From Lineus longissimus (Eukaryota > Nemertea > Pilidiophora > Heteronemertea > Lineidae), in NCBI RefSeq assembly GCF_910592395.1, contig NC_088314.1, forward strand, positions 18,808,070-18,872,069: a DNA stretch of 64,000 nucleotides. The letters are read 5' to 3'. The notes below the pieces were generated by a model. That model was not told the DNA's origin, made no database searches, and saw only the letters and a list, made by a program, of their open reading frames with translations. This document shows, piece by piece, positions 37,701 through 46,700 of this stretch. Numbering within the stretch: position 1 is the stretch's first letter; each line of letters begins with the position of its first letter. A program made the translations under genes and the position numbers.

Positions 37701-40700
37701 ATCACTAGTTTGTAAATGATTAGTTGCAGCGTAGGCTATCAGCATATTACCGACTCCTCCCATAGCTGCCAGAGAGAGCTAATTATTGAACTTATCAGCT
37801 AATAGCATTCCGCGACGTTACTATTTATAGCTCACAAGGTCATTTGAATAAGATATTGATGACGTTTTAGTCACGTGACAGTCGGAAATCGACACTTATT
37901 TCTACGCATTTGAGCTTATTTCAAAGTCAATTATCTTTGACCCTGCATTGTTTTTAGCATGAATGATACCATGAATCAGAGAGAGAAATATTCAGAACAA
38001 TTATGTAGTTATTCCAACACTCGGACATGTGCCAGATTGAATCTAACTGCCCTAGTTAGAAAGCCTGAATCCATTACGAAACCGCATGTTTGTCCGACAT
38101 TGCCTGTAATTCAGCGATGGGGAAATAGAGGGCAGCAGCTGCAGTGACCTCATCATCGCGGAATGCTATTAGGCTCAGAGAGCTCCACGCTTGTGCCGTA
38201 TCAATATCTCCCCCACAGCTGCTAGAGAGCGCTAATCATTAGCAAGCAGCCAAGACAAAAATCGCCGCACAAACGAGCAATTTAATTCGCTGCAACCAGC
38301 GATTATAATCACTGCTATTTGCGACAAGAAGATCACTTGTCTGCATGTTAATCGCTGGAACTGCAGATCACCAATTCTTGTAGCAGCCTACGATGACCAC
38401 CAAAAAAGATATTTTTTTGCATGTGATCGTGGTCACAGGTTGCGGTGATTTAAATTCTGGTTTGCGGGCTTTAAATACATTGTCGGAAAAGGATGTGCAC
38501 AACAAAATAAAGTAGGCAAGTGAATGATATAAATACAGATTTTTATATCAAGATGTGTTATGGAAAATGAGAAAACTATTCTATCACACCCAAATCACTT
38601 TGACCAGTACACCGACCTGACCCAAGGACAGTCGGGTGCGGATACAGTTTTTCAATTTAACCCAAACTTTCCCCTAATAATATTCTATCGTTTTCTCTAC
38701 TGCCGGCTTGGCCTAGCTGTCAGTCGGCTATTCCTGTGAATAGTTGGTTAGGTATTAGCAGTATAATTTAGGGAGGCAAGGATTTGGAAAACTGCTGCAA
38801 AAAACATAGGAAAATGTTGGCTGCAAAAACACCCTCTTGAAAGATCATTTGGCATGGGTTTACATTGGAACCTCCAACGACGGACACCTTTGTTGCAGAA
38901 AACCCTTTCTAATAGGGACAGTGGCTTTTGTCCCGAATGGGTCATCTCTACAATACGTAATCAGGATACCTCCGTATTAAGGACAGGACTTGTCAGTCCC
39001 AAGGGTGTCCTTAGTGGAGAGGTTCTATTATATCATGAAGAATATGACATTATCAAGACTTTGAATCAGATGCAATAAGAATGTGATAATCGAGCTGTTG
39101 ATAAATTTGTTTAAGAGCTTAGCTGGGCTGCTTGCACCAAAAGTAGCTTGCACAGGCAGCCGCCCAATCTATGATTTGAGACTGGTCAAGAATATTTCTT
39201 AAAGTACAGAATCAGCCAATTAAAGATGGACATATAATTTTGATCAGTTATATCAAGAAGAAATAAAATGTAGTCTTTATTATTTCTTGACTAGATATTG
39301 GTTTCCCAAACGTAAATATTATCAAAATCATTATGTGCAAAATTAAGCATATCAAGCATATTGTATAATGTAAACTGTAAATTATTGAAAATTGTAAATA
39401 CATGTAATGTAAATGTAACTCACTCTTGTTTACATATGTAAATCTACTCACCCCATTGTAAATTCCGAAGACACTCTCAGACGTAGGCGCGTTTTTGTCA
39501 ATGATTCGCGGTAACGGTTCTTCCTTTAAGTAAATTGTTTACCGAACACGTCAGATCACCATGAATTTTAAACTAGAAATGTCACCATCAAATTAGACGA
39601 AATCCGCCAGATTCGGATTGAAATTGACAAAGTCAATATCTCATGTGACCTGCACCAGAAATGAAAACCTACCAGAAAACTTTACCCAAAAGTACATAGC
39701 ACACGTGCAACTAAATTAAAAGGGACAAACCGAGAGACTGAAAAGTTCTTCATCTGACTTGTCTGTTTCCCTCATAATGACAAATCACCAATGCCAATTT
39801 TTTACCACTCATTTGCCATATCATTTGCCCTAGATTTAGTCGCACGTGTGCGCTGTGCTTGAGCAATATTAGAATTTGATATGATAGTATCAGCGCACAA
39901 CAAAAGACAACCGCTGACAGGACGAAGCCAGGCAGATGTCAGGCAGTCTGCCCCAAAGATAGGCATCGTAACAAAATGAAGGGCACACGGGGTACTTAAT
40001 TCTGAACCATAGGCAGAGTCATATCAGACCACATTGCTTAATGGTCAAATTAAGCTGACTGAAGACTAATCATAAAACTGAAGTTTGAGTTCAGTCTGAC
40101 AGCCACTCCAAATTAAGTTGCCCGTGTGCAATAGGTGCCTTTCAGTATTTGAGACGGAGACACGACACATTCGAGCTGACACTAAGCTACAAAAAGTGTT
40201 GTGCGCGATGGCGACTACTGCCATATTGCGCAGTCGAAGCAGTGCGACAGAAAACCAGCACAGCACATGCTTTGGCGATAGATTTTGATTTGTCGTAATT
40301 TTATTACAGCCGAAAGGGTTTTTTAAGTTACTGCACACAGACAACTCAGAGAAGAGATGAAGAAACACAAATTGTCTTTGTAACGTTTCTTTTGATTTAG
40401 GTAGGTGCATGCACATCCGAATCAAAAGTCTGTACCAACACCTAAGACAGAGGGCAGCTATCGTCATGATAATAAAATAGAAAACAAAACAAAACAACAC
40501 AAACTAAAAGGCGAACTAAACAAATTGTAATGTTCTGGGCCGAGTTGCTAAATCTGTGTTTAAAGGTGCCAGCATTAGCATGCCTTAGCATTATCTTCTT
40601 CAGTAAATTTCACTTGCAACAGCAGCGTTAAGACTTCACGCCACGCAATACTGCTAACGCACACCAACCGGGCCATGGCTTTTACAAATCAACAACATAA

Positions 40701-43700
40701 ACTATAGAGGTACAGATTGAACCAAAAAATATAATTTCACTCTTTTGAGTCACCCTGTACACAATGAACCTAGACAACAAAAAGTACAAACTATGCCCCA
40801 AAATGACATTTTTAGGTTCTGATTGGCTGGGAATATTAGTCTCGGGCTGGTAGGGGTTAATTCCGCATGCAATCGACTTGCCACGGTGCACCATCAATAG
40901 AAACATTCAAGAGGGTTGTCCATTCCCGATCAAAAGCGCCACCTATGGGGATGCTAGTGCCACAACCTAGTGCACAATATATACACTACATCCAGGCAGT
41001 ATTCTCCATGCGATTTGGTGAGCAGAACGGACTGTAAAATAACAACAATTTTACCATTCCGTTTTCTTCTCTTTAGAGCAAAAAGCGCAGTTCCCACACT
41101 ACTCAAGCGAGAATTGGAGTGTAAATAGTATATATTCCATCAAAAAATGATCCAATCTTTATGTTATCCATAACTTCCAAATCGTGGCAAATTAAACATC
41201 TTATTGCTCAATGACCACAGCAAGATGAATCGAGTGTTGTATTTTCAGAGTGCTCCCTCTTCAAAGTGTCACTGTTGAAGAGATAAATCGGATCCGCTCT
41301 GCTTTATTAAAACGCATGGGGACAACTGCAATCCAACATGGACGCCCAGTACATACCACACTTTGGGGGTTCGGACACCCCGGACATATATCTGAACATG
41401 TCACATTGCCGGCCTATTCGTTAAAAATGGTAACAAACAAACAGAAAGTAAACAAATCACCATCGTCTTAGGTTAGTTAATGTAAGCGATATCTTGTTCT
41501 CTGACGCAAAAAAAGAGATTTCCTTTCAAATCGTTGAAGGTGATTTCAAACAAAGCACACCTTTATTCCCTAAAAATCATTGATGGAGTTTTAATTTTAA
41601 TTTAGAGCTGCAAGCCCTGCTTCGTATTCAAAAAATATGTTTAGTGTCGCATAAATCGTGACCTTTTCGCACGCAAATTCTCACAAAATGTTTTTCTTGC
41701 CTAAGACTACATATTTTTTGACAACAGCTAGAAGTATGTAAATAGTGTACATTAGTTGTTATATGTTGCTTTGAATTTTTTTGTAATCTTCTATATAGGA
41801 GGAATAAACAGATATATATATGTACTGTCGCGACAGTTACCAGAAAAAGATCATAGCCAATAAACAACTTCGAGTTACCTATTGCGTTGATACCGACATG
41901 AAACTAGAAGACTCAAGCCAGCTGAGCAAAGTGGTTCTTTGGTTGATTTATAGATGTCACAATGTTACTTAGTTTAACCACCACAGCTGTCAAAGCCGAT
42001 TGAGAATTGAACAAGCCGGGCTCTGTCTAGAAATCATCTCGTAATCACTCCGCAATTTATCATTCTAAGCAATAACATGGACCAACTTCTGTAAAGTCTG
42101 TTCATTTCTCACCCTTTTTTCAACAGTATGATTATTTTAGTTAACCCCTTTAACGTGGAATCCATTTTCGGCCTATGCTTGCCTGAGCAGAGAAGTGAAT
42201 AGCAATGTTTTTTTTCCTGCAGTGCCATTTTTTGTGAAATAGACTATAAAGCACGACAGCCAGTCTTCCTAATTTGTATGGAAGCTTAGAGGATTGTAAA
42301 GGATTTACTCTAGATAAGTCAAACTTCGAGACATTTTTGAATTGAAGGTCTGAGGCATTTCTTATACAAGGTGCTAGACTGACGCTTCATGTCAAGTGAA
42401 AGGAAATGTCTTTAATTTTGAAAAGAGAAGGTTTGCCTCATCGAATAAACTTATCAAAATTAACAAAGAAAATTAACGATATAATTAAGGTAAGGATGAA
42501 TAATCAATCACAACATAAATATGAATAGGCAATGTAATTGTTTTGATTATTTTGATTCACCCTGCCCTCCCCACCATACATTAGGCAACATCTTGCCTCT
42601 ACCCTAAAGGCTGAACTAAGTGCCCTTCTAGACCTTTGTTCATTTTCATATCATACAGGGTTAAGCACCCCACAAAAAAGTGACCACATTACCAAACCAG
42701 ACTTTTACCTGAACATGAAAACAAACAAATTTAGACTCAGAAAGTTGTACTCACATTAAAGAATCTAACATGATCCTACAGACTTCAAACAGTTCCAAAT
42801 CAACCGCAACCTTATCAATACCCTACCCAGAAGTCACGAAATACCTCATGATATCATTAAACCCATCGTAAATTGATAGCCAGTAACCAGCGGTATCTCC
42901 CTTAAATTACTCATAGTACCGAAATATCCGTCACGAATACCAATTTAGACCAAGACGGTATAAATTCTGGAGTCAATTTCATTTTAGAAGGTAAAGTGGG
43001 GGAAAGTGATCCTGATTGCAATGGCAGGGGTTAGCTTTCCCCCAAATACAATGAAGTAAAACTTACTTCTGCATGACTATCGGCACTTGGGGATTGGGTC
43101 GGTGTAAGAGCGCTGTTCTTATCCTTGGCAGCTTTGTAGTCAGTGTAAGCAGCCTCAGCTTTCTTCACAAGAGACTGTAATATAAGGCAGAGAAGAGTTT
43201 ATTAGTCCAGAAATCAGCACATCACCACGTGATAATAATCACTTTTTTAGAGTAAAACCTGTAGATACATTGAAAGAGCAGCTTATTAGGGACAGCATTC
43301 ATCTCCCTCTATCTGCAGATCTGCTCCGAGCAGCCAACACGTGGTTTGGGAGTAAAACTATGAAGTGATGTCAGGATTACAACATGATATTGTTACAAAC
43401 ATTGTTACATGTATGCAGCAGGCTGCATTTTTCATTTGATTGAAAAAAGATCGAGAAGTCAAAATATCCCCGATCAGAAGTGTCTCGAAAGTACTTTCCG
43501 ACTTTGATTTATGAAGGACTTGTCGAGCCTGGTTTTGTAACTGTAAGCACACGTTGCACTGAACACCCAACTTTGCATTCACCTTGATCTTGTTCTTGGG
43601 AGTCAAGGCCGATATTAATCTCCGTTTTGTCTCGAGGCATTCCACCTCTAACCTCTGATCAAAATTTAGATAGCGGCTATACCATCGACATAATACGGGC

Positions 43701-46700
43701 AATAAGGTATACAATTCATCTTATCCTGGCATCTACTCTTCAGTAATTGCCACTATAACGACCCATCAAAACGTGGATAAACCCTTCCTGGGACAGATAA
43801 TTATATACTTCTGAAAACATCATTATTTGGACATTAGCTGATAATTGGAAATCGAAAGGGTTAACACTATCAGGTTTCTGCAAAGTGGATCTGATGGTTA
43901 GATAATTAGATCATTTCCCCAGAATTATTTATTGCTAATGGACTTTCATCAAGGATGACATATTTCACACACATTTAATCACATTGTCTACTGTTACATT
44001 GATCTCCAGTTACTCTCAAAACCATGATTTATCCATGTGCATTTTTTCTTTTGTTCTTCTTTTTTTTCGTTTATTCATCGCACAGATGATACAATCAGAA
44101 ATTGCTCGCTGAGATACTTTCAATAAATGGTCATGTCAAACAATTTTTAAAGGCCTACGCCGTTCATTTAAAATTAGAAATTTGTAAATTTGAAAATTTC
44201 CAATTGCACTGAATCTTTCAATTATGCCGTTGTGTGGACATATATACAAATACTATACATACAAAGTTTTAGCAGAGTTGCATGCATGATACCTGCACTA
44301 CGGCATTGTGTATAACTGCATTTCTATTTTCCTGACCCACTAGCATTCACGAATGGCGTACCCCTTTACAGCACCAACTAAACGTAGAGACAAATGTACT
44401 AAATGGAGTAAATTGACATATGACACATGTGATATGATGAGCTTATTGTGTAACCTTTCACAAATCAATAAAATGCTCTCACGCGCCAGCGACCTTGCCA
44501 GGATGTCAGCTCTGATTTGATCAAGTACGTCAGTCAACCGTTTCCTGCAACTGTCCCCTTAATAAACACACGTCAGCCGACAATGATAATGTGGAAACAT
44601 CGGTAAGGTGATGCGCAGACGAGTAGCTTAGATTGCTGCATGGCATAGATTGCTGCGACCTGCGATTATTATCGCTGCTATGTGCGTTAAAAGATCCCTT
44701 GTCTACGGGTAAACAGGTAATCACTGGATTTGATTTTGATCGCAGGTCGGTGCTATATGCATGTCAACCGCACCGAAAGGGTTAATAACTTATCATTTCT
44801 CAGCGACACAACTCCACTTCCACAAATCTTTAAAGCTGCGACGTGTTTTCAACAACGCACATCTTATCCTCACGTCTCCCGTTTCATCAATTCTATATAT
44901 CACCTGAAATCGATACTATATTCCGTCTTTGAATATTCTAACGACAGTGAGCATAAAAGGCTTTTATGAGAGCGTGTTTATATCGTATGAGATCAAAAGA
45001 AGACATTATATATTTTAGATACTATTCTTGGATAAAAATAACTCTCACTTATGTTTGAAAATCACATGTCGTGTTTTAACGCACATAAGTACCTCTCTAT
45101 CACTGACACCATTGACACTGACAAATGATGTCCTTAAGAGAGGTGTCCTGATTACAGAGGTTAGACTGAATGGAATTGACCAATTTGGACTGAGTCAGTG
45201 TCCTTGTTAGAGAGGGTGTCCCCTAAGAGAGGTGTCCACAAAGAGAGTTTTCAATGTAGTATACCTTATGATACTGATTGAAAATCTGGTCGTCTTCTTG
45301 ATGGGGAGTGCTTATTAATCGAATTAACAGAAGACGCGATAAGGTCAGGGAGCATTCATTATCCTCCGATAATCATATCAGATGCATTGCTTTATAGCCT
45401 GTCTTTGATGTCTGTTCGGATTAAGACACTTCACGTGATGTGCCCATTACTGCTACGAGAGCGAACATGAATTCATCCAGAGTGAGTTTGGTTCCATTTA
45501 ACATGTTTAAAGAGAGACAGCAGCACGGTTGCGAAGTGATCTTACAAGTCGTTTGGTTGGGAGGTTGTCTTCAAAAGATCAATTTGGCTTGGCGGTTATA
45601 ATCAAACACCATGGAATTTCTCTCCCATCCTTCAAACTCAGCAATGTCCTGTTACTGAGAAGTTTCACCAAGATTCCGCACCTCTATAGCTGAGAAGGCA
45701 AGGAACCAGAGAGGCCCCATGAGTCATGTTGCTGAAAGTTAGACCAAGACGCTTCATCCCAGGGTTGGCAGGGCAAGCAACGAGAGACCCCATAAGTCCT
45801 GTTACTGAGAAGTTTCACCAAGATTCCGCACCTCTATAGCTGACAAGGCAAGGAACCAGAGAGGCCCCATGAGTCATTTTGCTGAAAGTTAGATCAAGAC
45901 GCTTCATTCCAGGGTTTGCAGGGCAAGCAACGAGAGACCCCATAAGTCCGGTTACTGAGAAGTTACACCAAGGATCAGCATCTCTATAGCTGACAAGGCA
46001 AGGAACCAGAGAGGCCCCATGAGTCATGTTGCTGAAAGTTAGATCAAGACGCTTCATCCCAGGGTTGGCAGGGCAAGCAACGAGAGACCCCATAAGTCCA
46101 GTTACTGAGAAGTTACACCAAGATTCCGCACCTCTATAGCTGACAAGGCAAGGAACCAGAGAGGCCCCATGAGTCATGTTGCAGAAAAGTTAGACCAAGA
46201 CGCTTCATCCCAGGTTTGGCAGGGCAAGCAACGAGAGACCCCATAAGTCCAGTCACTGAGAAGTTACACCAAGGATCTGCATTCCTGTGGCTGCCAGGTG
46301 AAGAAACCAGAGACTCTATGAAATTGGAGAAGAAGCTTTAGAAGGTCTTAACGAGGGGGGGGACACCTTGGGAAAAGCAACCTCAAATTGGTAATGAAGA
46401 GGCAATTTAGCATGGACCAAGCAAGTCTCTGAGGCAGTCACCTGGTCATGGGTCTCCCCTCATTCGGAATAACATTCGATGAAATCTATCATGCTCTAAT
46501 GACCCGTACAGAAAACCGATATCGCCCAGGCGGCACACCTAATGACCGCAATAATATTCCATGAACAAAGTAAATGTTTCAAAGCGTTGAGTTGTTGGCC
46601 AAAGGGCCTTTCTACTTTGGTCTGCACTCAAGCAGGTTGCAAACTCAATGAACCAAACCGAATCGATTTATAGACCACTGCACAGTGTCGAGTGGTGTTT

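Larger units (their letters stand above)
37298..43066. other. Intron between exons 2 and 3
   Basis: 5.8 kb. Contains a tRNA-like SINE head (37.53 kb), the 370-bp element (37.80 kb), a palindromic element (38.25 kb) and repeat R (38.94 kb). The remaining 39.1-43.0 kb shows no gene or clear repeat. Confidence 0.6.

Noticed and set aside
40066-40500. 144-codon minus-strand open frame
   Set aside because: No flanking exon signals or family resemblance; within A+T-rich intron 2, compatible with chance.
45815-46177. 120-codon repetitive open frame as a gene
   Set aside because: It follows from a 150-bp tandem repeat whose period is divisible by 3. No splice site, start context or known family supports it.
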